From Nostoc sp. NIES-4103 (lineage in GTDB: Bacteria; Cyanobacteriota; Cyanobacteriia; Cyanobacteriales; Nostocaceae), in assembly GCF_002368335.1 (NCBI RefSeq), contig NZ_AP018288.1, positions 7,901,051-7,965,050 of the forward strand: 64,000 nucleotides of DNA. The letters are read 5' to 3'. The notes under the pieces were generated by a model. It was given only the letters and a program-made list of their open reading frames with translations. It was not told the origin of the DNA and searched no databases. The position numbers were made by a program, and so were the translations under genes. Each line of letters starts with the position of its first letter. The first letter of the stretch is position 1. Below are positions 8,878 to 16,659 of this stretch, in pieces.

Positions 8878-9101
8878 TGAATTTCCCCACGAGCCAAGCG
8901 ATTTTCATAATCTTCCAAGTTGGATAAATAATCAGAAAAATCTGACTCAACTAATTCTAAAGATTCATGAGACTGAAGCCATGATGAAGAATCTTTACCG
9001 CTAGACTTCCAAACAAGAAAGTCTATAAAATCACTGACTTCTTTAACCAAAGATTCTGGAAGAAGACGAATTTTGGCGATAGTTTCGTCGTGTGCTGTCA
9101 T
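8871..9101 (-). CDS. Antitoxin partner of the MazF-like toxin (DUF2281-like)
   Basis: A 76-residue acidic protein beginning with the pattern seen in DUF2281-type antitoxins: an N-terminal LLPESLVKEVSDFIDFLVWK helix, then a disordered acidic stretch and a terminal ENRLARGEIQW. It lies immediately upstream of, and overlaps, the toxin gene on the minus strand. No typical DNA-binding fold is evident by eye, so autoregulation is inferred only from the general behaviour of such pairs. Confidence 0.8.
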   Translation of the reverse strand: MTAHDETIAKIRLLPESLVKEVSDFIDFLVWKSSGKDSSSWLQSHESLELVESDFSDYLSNLEDYENRLARGEIQW

Positions 9102-9302
9102 GGTGTACGCTTACTGCAATTTTATTTGAGTACGGCAAATATATCTATTATCGCTATCTTTAAATTACCTGATGCATTAACAGTGAGGTGCGATCGCCTA
9201 CAACCAGCAATTCAACTAATTTTGACAAAATTATTAATCAAAATCAGTTTGTCAGCTGAGTACAATCACAACTCAAACCATTGTGTAGACTATAGTTGAA
9301 AA

Positions 9303-9389
9303 CGGAGAGAGAGGGATTCGAACCCTCGTTGAAGTTGCCCCCAAACAGCATTTCCAGTGCTGCGCCTTCAACCACTCGGCCATCTCTCC
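9303..9389 (-). tRNA. tRNA-Ser (anticodon GGA)
   Basis: The complement reads GGAGAGA at the 5' end, pairing with TCTCTCC at the 3' end, with discriminator G. A D-loop (GGCCGAGTGGTTGAAGG), an anticodon loop CTGGAAA giving anticodon GGA, a long variable arm typical of type II tRNAs, and the T-loop GGTTCGAATCC are all visible. The 87-base gene does not encode the terminal CCA. Confidence 0.97.
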
Positions 9390-9495
9390 AGATGTCACGA
9401 TTTACTATATTACCTTAAAATTCCAAAAAATGCAAAGATAAAAATAAGATATTTTAGATTTAATCTGAAAGTCCCATCCTCAAACCTAAATCAAG

Positions 9496-9864
9496 ATGTC
9501 CCGTATATACACAATTAAAGTTCGCGATCGCGCCACTGGCAAAGAATACACCCTACAAGTACCAGAAGACCGCTACATCCTGCACAGTGGTGAAAGAGAA
9601 GGGGTAGAATTGCCTTTTTCTTGCCGGAATGGGGCTTGCACCACTTGCGCTGTGCGGGTTTTGTCGGGAGAGATTTACCAACCAGAGGCGATCGGGTTGT
9701 CGCCAGAGTTGCGCCGCCAAGGTTATGCTTTGCTGTGTGTCAGTTATCCGCGTTCTGACTTGGAGGTGGAAACACAAGATGAAGATGAAGTTTATGAACT
9801 CCAGTTTGGACGCTATTTTGCTAGGGGAAGAGTTAAGGCGGGTTTACCTTTAGATGAGGATTAA
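9496..9864 (+). CDS. Plant-type [2Fe-2S] ferredoxin with C-terminal extension
   Basis: Soluble electron carrier. The cluster ligands are in the canonical pattern C-x4-C-x2-C (PFSCRNGACTTC) plus a later Cys in YALLCVSYPRSD. At 122 residues it exceeds the ~98 residues of photosynthetic PetF, owing to an acidic tail (ELQFGRYFARGRVKAGLPLDED). That marks it as one of the divergent cyanobacterial ferredoxins of FdxC type rather than the main Fd I. Its stop overlaps the start of the downstream nuclease-like gene by 11 bases, suggesting a shared transcript. Electron partners are unknown. Confidence 0.9.
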   Translation: MSRIYTIKVRDRATGKEYTLQVPEDRYILHSGEREGVELPFSCRNGACTTCAVRVLSGEIYQPEAIGLSPELRRQGYALLCVSYPRSDLEVETQDEDEVYELQFGRYFARGRVKAGLPLDED

Positions 9865-10456
9865 GATTTGTTTCGCGCTAATACGCAAAGACGCGAAGGA
9901 AATAAGTACTTTGGCGGTGGGTATTGGTGTTTGGCTGCGAAGAATTGCGGTTTTGGCAAGTCTTTTGCTGCTGGTGAGTTGTCAAGCTAAAGGTAAGCCG
10001 GAAATTAATCAGGCGCAGGTAAAGGTGGCGCGGGTGGTGAGTGGGCAAAGTTTGGAAGTGCTGGGTATGGCTGAACAACCAAATTTGATCTCCCAAGTGC
10101 GCTTGATTGGTGTTGATGCACCAGATTTGCGTCAGCGTCCTTGGGGAGATGAAGCAAAACAACAGTTAGAAAATTTGATTGGCGGTGCGGAAAAAACTGT
10201 AATGCTGGAGTTTGATCTCGAAGCAAAAGACAAAATTGGGCGGACTTTGGCTTATGTGTGGAAAGATAAAAAGTTGCTGAATGAACAAATAGTCAAACAA
10301 GGGTATGCGTTGTTCGTGGGGCGATCGCCTAATCATAAATATGACCAACGCTTAGAACGTGCCCAACAATGGGCTAGAATCATGGGTCAAGGTATTTGGA
10401 ATCCAGAAAAACCGATGCGGATTACTCCTAGTGAGTTTCGCCGATTGAATCGGTAG
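9854..10456 (+). CDS. Thermonuclease (SNase)-fold lipoprotein
   Basis: The N-terminus has basic residues, a hydrophobic segment and a lipobox-like LLLLVSC, so the protein is probably exported and lipidated. The rest is a staphylococcal-nuclease fold: RLIGVDAPD, GDEAKQQLENLIGG and DKIGRTLAYVWKDKKLLNEQIVKQGYA. Arg of RLIG and Arg of GRTLAYV match the catalytic arginines. The general base position in GDEA is Asp-Glu rather than the usual Glu-Glu, so activity is likely but not certain. I keep the ATG at 9854, which overlaps the ferredoxin stop; a GTG near 9917 would give a more typical signal peptide. Confidence 0.82.
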   Translation: MRIKICFALIRKDAKEISTLAVGIGVWLRRIAVLASLLLLVSCQAKGKPEINQAQVKVARVVSGQSLEVLGMAEQPNLISQVRLIGVDAPDLRQRPWGDEAKQQLENLIGGAEKTVMLEFDLEAKDKIGRTLAYVWKDKKLLNEQIVKQGYALFVGRSPNHKYDQRLERAQQWARIMGQGIWNPEKPMRITPSEFRRLNR

Positions 10457-10578
10457 TTGTTAGTTGTCAGTTGTTGGTTGTCAGTTGTTGGTTGTTTTGT
10501 GTCAAGTCTTGACTAATGACCAGTGACCACTGACTATTGACTACTGACTACTGACCACTGACCACTGACTATCGACTC
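10457..10578. repeat. TTGTCAGT / TGACTACTGACCACTGACTA tandem repeats
   Basis: Two arms of degenerate tandem units, GTTAGTTGTCAGTTGTTGG on the left and GACTATTGACTACTGACCA on the right, that can partly pair with each other. The same unit occurs at 36480-36610, 43325-43378, 48910-48945 and 59480-59549. The array runs right up to the start codon of the following gene. Confidence 0.8.
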
Positions 10579-11391
10579 ATGACTCAACTACAAATTTTTC
10601 TGGATATTGCCACAGAAGCGGCGCTAGCTGCGGGTGCGGTATTAAATGGTTATTTGGGTAAATTAGAAGATGCTGTGACTGAAAAGGGACGCCCTGGTGA
10701 TTTAGTCACGGCTGCGGATAAAGCTTCGGAAGCAGTAATTTTAGAAGTTTTGCGTCGTCATTTTCCCCAGCACTCTATCCTTGCTGAAGAGTCAGGAAAA
10801 TTAGGCAATCAAGATAATGAGTATCTCTGGGCGATTGATCCTTTAGATGGTACAACTAACTACGCCCACCAATACCCAGCTTTTGCGGTTTCTATTGGGT
10901 TGTTAATTAACGGCGTTCCGCAAGTTGGCGTGATTTATGACCCTTTTCATGATGAATTATTCCGTGCTGCTGCTGGTTTGGGAGCAACACGCGATCGCCG
11001 CCCCATTCAAGTTTCGCAAACTACGGAACTGAGTAAAAGTCTGTTGGTGTCAGGTTTTGCCTATGATCGTCGCGAAACCTCTGACAACAATTATGCCGAA
11101 TTTTGCCATCTCACCCATCTTACTCAAGGAGTCAGACGAAGCGGTTCAGCATCGCTGGATTTGGCGTGTGTTGCTTGTGGACGTGTCGATGGCTATTGGG
11201 AACGAGGACTTTCTCCTTGGGATGTTGTCGCTGGTGTAATTTTGTTACAAGAAGCAGGTGGTAAAATCACTGCCTACGACGGTACTCCCTTCAAAATTGA
11301 AACGGGTAGAATTTTAGCTACTAACGGTTATCTACACGACAGCCTGAGTCGTGAATTACAACAAGTTCCTCCACTGTCGGCATGGAAATGA
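10579..11391 (+). CDS. Inositol monophosphatase-family phosphatase
   Basis: Mg-dependent, lithium-sensitive phosphatase fold. The metal site motifs are visible: ILAEESG, then WAIDPLDGTTNYAH (the family signature DP-D-GT), and the C-terminal WDVVAGVILLQEAGG. At 270 residues the length is typical. Likely substrates are myo-inositol 1-phosphate or related sugar phosphates such as histidinol phosphate; the family does not fix this. The ATG lies directly after tandem repeats, so no classical ribosome site is visible. Cytoplasmic, single gene. Confidence 0.9.
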   Translation: MTQLQIFLDIATEAALAAGAVLNGYLGKLEDAVTEKGRPGDLVTAADKASEAVILEVLRRHFPQHSILAEESGKLGNQDNEYLWAIDPLDGTTNYAHQYPAFAVSIGLLINGVPQVGVIYDPFHDELFRAAAGLGATRDRRPIQVSQTTELSKSLLVSGFAYDRRETSDNNYAEFCHLTHLTQGVRRSGSASLDLACVACGRVDGYWERGLSPWDVVAGVILLQEAGGKITAYDGTPFKIETGRILATNGYLHDSLSRELQQVPPLSAWK

Positions 11392-11540
11392 GGGAGTAGG
11401 GGGGATGAGATGAGGGGGGTAGGGGGGATGAGGGAGATGAGGGAGATGAGGGAGTGAGGGAGGGAGGGAGTGAGGGAGTGAGGGAGTGAGGGAGTGAGGG
11501 AGATGAGGGAGATGAGGGGGATAGGGGGGATGAGGGATAA
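11392..11540. repeat. GATGAGGGA / GTGAGGGA tandem repeat array
   Basis: About 150 bases of 8-9-mer units (GATGAGGGA, GTGAGGGA), the complement of the CCCTCATCT class. Frames on the complement translate into Ser/Pro/Leu-rich repeats (PSLPHSL) and are not genes. Confidence 0.9.
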
Positions 11541-11657
11541 AAACAAATGACAAATGACTACTGACAACTAACTACCGAAAATTTGCTACTGCCGGATTGC
11601 TGATTGGGCGAAGTAAACTAGAACAAATCTAACGCCTCCTTTGGTGCAAACCGCTAT

Positions 11658-12605
11658 ATGTCATTAAAAATAGATCGTGGATTGTTTAAATATGATTTCA
11701 TAGACCATCACGCAATTTTGTGCGTTCCAGTTGATGCGGATGTGAAAGATATACGTAAACGGTATCTGCAAATCGCCCGCCGCTTGCACCCTGATAGCAG
11801 TGCTATCACCACCGCTACGGAAAAGCAGCTAGCCAGCGAATTGTTGTCAAAGTTAGTTAACCCAGCTTACGAAAAACTAACTGCCGAACGCACTCGCGCA
11901 GAATATATTATAGTTTTGTCTCAAATGGGCAAGCGTCTGGTACAAGAACCTAATTCGGTGGAATTGACTACTGATTTAGCTAAACAGCTAGCTGCTGCCC
12001 CTAATAGTGATCATCTCTATAAAACTGCGATCGCCAAAATTGCTGAAACACAATACAATTCGTTGGTGCAATCAATTCAAATCATTGCCCAAATCAGCGA
12101 GTTGAATTTAGTTTACTTGATGCAAAATGCTGGTAAAGGTGTTGCAGCACCACCTGCCAAAGCCCCAGTCAACTCCAGTACGCCAAAGCCCAATACAGCA
12201 GCACCCCCACCCGCACCAGCGCCAGCAAAAGAAGATTCAGTAGTCGAACAATATCTCCGTCGCGCTCAAACTTTGATTGACAAAAATCAATTTGCCCAGG
12301 CCAAAGTAGAATTGCAGGATGCTCTGAAACTAGAGCCTAAGAGTAGTCGCTGTCATAGTCTGATGGCAGTGGTGTATCTCAAGCAGAATCAGCTGAAAAT
12401 GGCGAAAATTCACTTTGATAACGCGCTCAAATTAGACCCCAACGACGAAGCAGCGTTGGCATGGAAACCTAAAATAGAAAAGGCTTTGGGACAACAATCA
12501 ACTACTGCTAAAGTGACTTCACCTCCTAGTACTGGAACTAAGCAACCAGATAAGTCTGGGGGTGGCGGATTGTTTGGTGGTTTATTTGGTGGTAAGAAAA
12601 AATAG
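11658..12605 (+). CDS. J-domain protein with TPR repeats
   Basis: The N-terminal 70 residues form a J-domain-like helical hairpin: VKDIRKRYLQIARRLHPDS carries the invariant HPD that stimulates DnaK ATPase. A Pro/Ala-rich linker (about residues 165-195) leads to TPR units (about 200-275; for example AQTLIDKNQFAQAKVELQDA and AVVYLKQNQLKMAKIHF). The protein ends with a Gly-rich GGLFGGLFGGKKK tail. It is probably a cytoplasmic co-chaperone that recruits clients through the TPR region. The start ATG has no strong ribosome site. Similar J/TPR proteins occur throughout cyanobacteria without an assigned client. Confidence 0.85.
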   Translation: MSLKIDRGLFKYDFIDHHAILCVPVDADVKDIRKRYLQIARRLHPDSSAITTATEKQLASELLSKLVNPAYEKLTAERTRAEYIIVLSQMGKRLVQEPNSVELTTDLAKQLAAAPNSDHLYKTAIAKIAETQYNSLVQSIQIIAQISELNLVYLMQNAGKGVAAPPAKAPVNSSTPKPNTAAPPPAPAPAKEDSVVEQYLRRAQTLIDKNQFAQAKVELQDALKLEPKSSRCHSLMAVVYLKQNQLKMAKIHFDNALKLDPNDEAALAWKPKIEKALGQQSTTAKVTSPPSTGTKQPDKSGGGGLFGGLFGGKKK

Positions 12606-12896
12606 ACATGTAGGGATTGGGTACTGGGGACTGGGGACTGGGGACTGGATACTGGGTACTGGATACTGGGTACTGGGTACTGGGTACTGGGGACTGGGGA
12701 CTGGGGACTGGGAAAGAGATAGAAATATAATCATAAAATTCGCACCTTACCCCAATCTCTAGTTCATAATCGCCAATCGCCAATCCCCAGTCCCTAATCC
12801 CCAGTCCCTAATCCCCAATCCCCAGTCCCTAATCCCCAATCCCCAGTCCCTAATCCCCAGTCCCTAATCCCCAATCCCTAATCCCCAATCCCTTTA
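12606..12896. repeat. Paired G-rich and C-rich heptamer arrays
   Basis: The left arm (12617-12713) is ACTGGGG/ACTGGGT/ATACTGG heptamers. The right arm (12783-12892) is CCCCAGT/CCCTAAT/CCCCAAT heptamers. The arms are near-complementary and separated by about 70 bases, so the transcript could form a very long imperfect hairpin between the J-domain gene and hisZ. Confidence 0.88.
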
Positions 12897-12942
12897 AACT
12901 TAATATGAGTTTGATGGTGGGATTAATTTAACGGAGGATTTA

Positions 12943-14154
12943 ATGGTTTATCAACCAGCAGCGGGAGCCAGGGATTTATTGCCTTTAGATGTAGCTCAAA
13001 AACGCTGGATTGAAGATAGATTAGAGCAGGTATTTCACCGTTGGGGATATCACAGGATTATCACCTCGACACTAGAGCGGATGGATACGCTGATGGCGGG
13101 AGAAGCAATTCAGCGCCAGATGGTAATTCAATTGCAAAATGGTGCAGATGAAGAGTTAGGGCTGCGTCCAGAATTGACAGCCTCTATTGCCCGTGCAGTT
13201 GCAACTCGTATGGCAGATGCCAGTTATCCCCAACGACTGTACTACAATGCCAACGTATTCCGCCGCACTTGGGACAACAAGCATAATTCTCAGCAAGAAT
13301 TTTATCAAGCTGGGGTTGAGTTGTTGGGTGTAGGGGGATTGCTAGCAAATGCAGAAGTGTTGCTGTTGGTGGGCAATTGCTTGTCAGCATTGGGTTTGCA
13401 GGGCTGGCATTTAATTTTAGGCGAGGCGGGAATCACCCGATCGCTTCTTGATGCCTTTCCCACTGATTTACAAGCTCAAGTCCGCAGTGCGATCGCTCAT
13501 CTCGACCGCATCACCATAGATTCTCTGCCTTTAAGTGACGAACTTTGCGATCGCGCCAGAATCATGCTAGACCTGCGCGGCAAAAGTGCGGATGTGTTGC
13601 AAAAAGTCAGCAGCCTCAATCTAGACGCAGAACAACAACAAGCAGTAAATAACCTCAAATCTCTGGTAGAGTTATTAGAATCTGGAGGGGAATTTCCTAT
13701 AATTCTTGACCTCAGTCTCATTCAAACCATAGATTATTACACCGGTATCGTCTTTGAAGTTGTCAGTGATACCGACTCACAAGCCAGAGTTTTAGGGCGG
13801 GGCGGTCGCTACGACCAGCTTCTGCGACTATATCATCCCCAAAAACAAAATATCCCCGGAATTGGTTTTGTACTCAATATTGAAGATTTATACCAAGTTC
13901 TTTTATCTACTCAGCAATTACCGCAGGAAACTCCCGCTAGCAACTGGTTGGTAGTACCAGAAGCTGCAACTGCCGAAGCTGCTGCCTTTGCCTACGCGCA
14001 AAAACTACGGGATTCAACTTATTTGGTGAGGGTGGAAATGGATTTAGGTGGTAGAGATGCCCAAGCCATTCGACAATATGCACGCGATCGCAATATTGCC
14101 CAAATCGCCTGGGTTAAAGCTGACGGCTCACCGACAATTGAAACATTGCGTTAG
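12943..14154 (+). CDS. hisZ: ATP phosphoribosyltransferase regulatory subunit
   Basis: A class II aminoacyl-tRNA-synthetase-like protein that serves as regulatory subunit of short-form HisG, the first enzyme of histidine synthesis. It resembles HisRS: YQPAAGARDLLP at the N-terminus, GLRPELTASIARAVATRM (motif 2 region), YNANVFRRTWDNKHNSQQEF, and IQTIDYYTGIVFEVV with LGRGGRYDQLLRLY. HisRS would also carry a full C-terminal anticodon-binding domain; here the tail is shorter and divergent, and the length of 403 fits HisZ. A good ribosome site (GGAGG) lies 7 bases upstream of the ATG. hisG itself is not in the window. Confidence 0.88.
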   Translation: MVYQPAAGARDLLPLDVAQKRWIEDRLEQVFHRWGYHRIITSTLERMDTLMAGEAIQRQMVIQLQNGADEELGLRPELTASIARAVATRMADASYPQRLYYNANVFRRTWDNKHNSQQEFYQAGVELLGVGGLLANAEVLLLVGNCLSALGLQGWHLILGEAGITRSLLDAFPTDLQAQVRSAIAHLDRITIDSLPLSDELCDRARIMLDLRGKSADVLQKVSSLNLDAEQQQAVNNLKSLVELLESGGEFPIILDLSLIQTIDYYTGIVFEVVSDTDSQARVLGRGGRYDQLLRLYHPQKQNIPGIGFVLNIEDLYQVLLSTQQLPQETPASNWLVVPEAATAEAAAFAYAQKLRDSTYLVRVEMDLGGRDAQAIRQYARDRNIAQIAWVKADGSPTIETLR

Positions 14155-14345
14155 TAGTTAGTTAGGGGCAGGGGAGATGGGGAGATGAGGAGGCAGTGCG
14201 GTCTTGGGGTTCCCCCAAGTGGAGCAACTGCCGTGGAGATGAGGGGGATGAGGGGGATGAGGAAGAAATAACTCCTAACTCCTCACTCATAACTCCTAAC
14301 TCATAACTCCCCAGCCCCCAGTACCCAGTACCCAGTCCCCTGCTA
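14155..14345. repeat. Mixed tandem and dispersed repeats after hisZ
   Basis: Contains GGGGAGATG units, a copy of the palindromic GGTCTTGGGG-TTCCCCCAAG family (14191-14235), GATGAGGGG units, ACTCCTAACTC units and CCCAGTACC units in succession. No gene is visible. Confidence 0.75.
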
Positions 14346-14384
14346 CGCTAGAAACAGCTGACTTAGAAGAGGGGAATCGAAAAA

Positions 14385-14612
14385 ATGCCACACACTATTG
14401 TTACTGAGGTTTGTGAAGGCGTTGCTGACTGTGTAGGTGCCTGTCCAGTAGCTTGCATTCATGAGGGCCCAGGTAAAAACGTTAAGGGGACTGATTGGTA
14501 CTGGATTGATTTTTCTACCTGCATTGATTGTGGCATCTGTCTCCAAGTTTGCCCTGTAGAAGGTGCGATCGTTCCAGAAGAAAGACCCGATTTGCAAAAA
14601 ACACCGGAATGA
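14385..14612 (+). CDS. 7Fe-type ([3Fe-4S][4Fe-4S]) bacterial ferredoxin
   Basis: A 75-residue soluble electron carrier. The first cluster site is C10, C16, C20 with C24 (VCEGVADCVGACPVAC), the second C46, C49, C52, C56 (CIDCGICLQVCP). The missing Cys between C10 and C16 and the insertion match 7Fe ferredoxins such as Azotobacter FdI, so I expect one 3Fe and one 4Fe cluster rather than two 4Fe clusters. Partners are unknown, and nif genes are not nearby. A terminator follows 24 bases after the stop codon. Confidence 0.88.
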   Translation: MPHTIVTEVCEGVADCVGACPVACIHEGPGKNVKGTDWYWIDFSTCIDCGICLQVCPVEGAIVPEERPDLQKTPE

Positions 14613-14635
14613 TTTTTCAGCTAAAATCAGCTGGG

Positions 14636-14676
14636 GAACAGGCATTTGAAACACTTCAAGATTGCCTGTTCTTTTT
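14636..14676 (+). terminator. Intrinsic terminator after the 7Fe ferredoxin
   Basis: GAACAGGCA (14636-14644) pairs perfectly with TGCCTGTTC (14663-14671) across an 18-base loop, followed directly by TTTTT. Position and T-run fit termination of the ferredoxin transcript. Confidence 0.8.
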
Positions 14677-14760
14677 AAGTTTCATGAGCTGTGTTAATTA
14701 AAATTTATACCAATTTGACAAATGATTGCGATGATAGTAATCGCTGTAGCGCCCAAATAA

Positions 14761-14892
14761 TATCAAGTCCGTCTAATTACTTACGACATGCTTGGTTTAG
14801 TCGGTAGTGGGTAATAGCGAATAGGTGATTGCTTTCTACCATTACCAATTACCAACCCCCGCTATATGATAAGTGTTTAAGCGGACATGATA
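14761..14892 (-). mobile_element. MITE copy B (TATCA-ended, TAA target duplication)
   Basis: Read on the complement, it begins TATCATGTCCGCTTAAACAC and ends GTAATTAGACGGACTTGATA, matching copy A (2987-3168) at both ends. TAA flanks both sides (14758-14760 and 14893-14895), the same 3-bp target duplication read on the other strand. The core differs from copy A by length and by lacking the long GGGAATT tract. It sits in the spacer ahead of the ABC ATPase gene. Confidence 0.7.
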
Positions 14893-14986
14893 TAACTTGC
14901 TATATTGCACTTAATCCGAAGTCGCTATAACTATAATTAAAATCACTTTTGTAATTAGTATATTTTGTAAATATTTAAAGGATATT

Positions 14987-15730
14987 ATGTCAGGTTCAGC
15001 AAAAAATTTTACTCCACTACTAGAGGTTGAAAATGTCCATGCTGGGTATATAAAAGATGTAGATATCCTGCAAGGCGTGAATTTTCGGGTTGAACCAGGT
15101 GAATTAGTAACAGTAATTGGGCCTAACGGTGCTGGTAAATCCACCTTGGCAAAAACTATTTTTGGGCTATTGACCCCCCATACAGGCACAATTACCTTTA
15201 AAGGTGAAAATATTGCAGGCTTAAAGTCAAATCAAATCGTCCGCAAGGGAATGTGCTATGTACCGCAAATAGCCAACGTCTTTCCCTCCCTCAGTGTTGA
15301 AGAAAACTTAGAAATGGGAGCTTTCGTTCGTGACGTTCCCCTCAAACCCCTCAAAGATAAAATATTCAGCATGTTCCCTAGATTAAGCGATCGCCGTCGT
15401 CAACGTGCTGGTACTCTTTCTGGAGGAGAACGTCAGATGCTAGCGATGGGCAAAGCTTTAATGTTAGAACCGAGTTTGCTGCTATTGGATGAACCTTCCG
15501 CTGCTTTATCCCCCATTTTAGTAACACAAGTGTTTGAGCAGATTAAACAAATTAACCAGGAAGGTACAGCAATTATCCTGGTAGAACAAAATGCTCGGAA
15601 AGCCTTAGAAATGGCTCATCGCGGCTATGTACTAGAATCTGGACGCGACGCCATGTCCGGGCCTGGTCAAGAATTATTGAACGACCCCAAAGTGGGTGAA
15701 CTGTATTTGGGAGCAGGTAAGGCCCATTGA
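14987..15730 (+). CDS. Branched-chain/neutral amino acid ABC ATPase (LivF/NatE type)
   Basis: Cytoplasmic ATP-binding subunit of an amino acid importer. Walker A is GPNGAGKST, the signature LSGGERQMLAMGKALM, Walker B LLLLDEPSAALSP, and the switch His is replaced by the LivF-typical AIILVEQNARKAL. The family-specific lines GMCYVPQIANVFPSLSVEENL and GVLESG-like YVLESGRDAMSG support LivF. In Anabaena the orphan ATPase NatE, encoded apart from the other Nat subunits, has this relationship; no permease or binding protein is nearby here either. ATG is preceded by AAAGGATATT, an adequate ribosome site. Confidence 0.88.
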   Translation: MSGSAKNFTPLLEVENVHAGYIKDVDILQGVNFRVEPGELVTVIGPNGAGKSTLAKTIFGLLTPHTGTITFKGENIAGLKSNQIVRKGMCYVPQIANVFPSLSVEENLEMGAFVRDVPLKPLKDKIFSMFPRLSDRRRQRAGTLSGGERQMLAMGKALMLEPSLLLLDEPSAALSPILVTQVFEQIKQINQEGTAIILVEQNARKALEMAHRGYVLESGRDAMSGPGQELLNDPKVGELYLGAGKAH

Positions 15731-15830
15731 GGGGATGGGGAGCAGGGGTGCTGGGGAGATGAGGAGGATGAGGAGGATGAGGAGGAAATAACTAATACTC
15801 AATTCCCCATTCCCAATTCCCAAAAATTAA
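15731..15830. repeat. GATGAGGAG and CAATTCCC tandem repeats
   Basis: Several GATGAGGAG units (15763-15786) and then CAATTCCC units (15799-15826). These are tandem repeats of the classes described elsewhere in the window and contain no gene. Confidence 0.75.
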
Positions 15831-15921
15831 ATGACTCTTAAACCGTCTCAGAGAGTACTCTTGCACCCATCTTGAGTCTGATATCTTCCGACCAACAACA
15901 AAACTGTTGTCAGGTAGATTA

Positions 15922-16659
15922 ATGACTCGAATTAATGGATTTATCGGTCGTCGTGATTTCTTTAGGTTAGCAGGGATAGGAAGCTTTACCATTACAGCAT
16001 TGGGTGGTATCGCCTGGGGTACACAAGAAGCTGCGATCGCTGATGTTAATCCAGCTAACTCTAATCCTATAAACTCTAATCAAGCTCTCGGATTGTTGCT
16101 AGATGGCAATCAAAGATTTATTCATCAAAAACCTAAGTATCCTCATCAATCATTAGAACGTCTGCGATTAGTTGCAAAAGCACAGTACCCTTTTGCTGCC
16201 ATACTTGGTTGTGCAGATTCTCGCATACCTGCGGAGATTATTTTTGATCAAGGACTGGGGGATTTATTTGTTGTGCGAGTAGCTGGTAATGTCGCCAGTG
16301 ACATGGCTATAGGTAGCTTGGAATATGCTACAGCCGTGTTAGGTACACAGTTGATTGTAGTTTTAGGTCATAGCAAATGTGGTGCAGTTGCAGAAGCCAT
16401 TAAAAATGCACCTCTTCCTGGCAGAATTGGCTACATTGTTGAGAACATCAAACCAGCCTTAGCAAAAGTCAAGCCAACCACAGGCGATCGCAATTATGAT
16501 GCGGTTATAGCCAACATTCAATATCAAGCCCAAAAATTGCCACAAGACTCAACAATTTTGGCTCAATTACTGCACAAAGGCAAACTAAAAATTGTTAGTG
16601 CTTGTTACGACATCGACACTGGTAAAGTCTCTATTATAGGACTTACGCAAGTGTCATAA
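15922..16659 (+). CDS. Tat-exported beta-carbonic anhydrase (EcaB-like)
   Basis: A beta-class carbonic anhydrase interconverting CO2 and bicarbonate. Zinc and catalytic residues are visible: Cys, Asp and Arg in CADSRIP, and His and Cys in GHSKCGAV. The N-terminus has a twin-arginine signal (GRRDFFRLAG, then a hydrophobic stretch), so the enzyme is exported folded to the periplasm or thylakoid lumen, as with cyanobacterial EcaB. I chose ATG 15922 over an in-frame TTG at 15907. The last residues (GLTQVS) and stop codon are encoded by GGACTTACGCAAGTGTCATAA, the terminus of the repeat family seen at 57945-58057, so the C-terminus may have been remodelled. Confidence 0.88.
   Translation: MTRINGFIGRRDFFRLAGIGSFTITALGGIAWGTQEAAIADVNPANSNPINSNQALGLLLDGNQRFIHQKPKYPHQSLERLRLVAKAQYPFAAILGCADSRIPAEIIFDQGLGDLFVVRVAGNVASDMAIGSLEYATAVLGTQLIVVLGHSKCGAVAEAIKNAPLPGRIGYIVENIKPALAKVKPTTGDRNYDAVIANIQYQAQKLPQDSTILAQLLHKGKLKIVSACYDIDTGKVSIIGLTQVS

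Noticed and set aside
12943..14154. Histidyl-tRNA synthetase
   Set aside because: The protein resembles HisRS but is short and diverged at the C-terminal domain, fitting HisZ.
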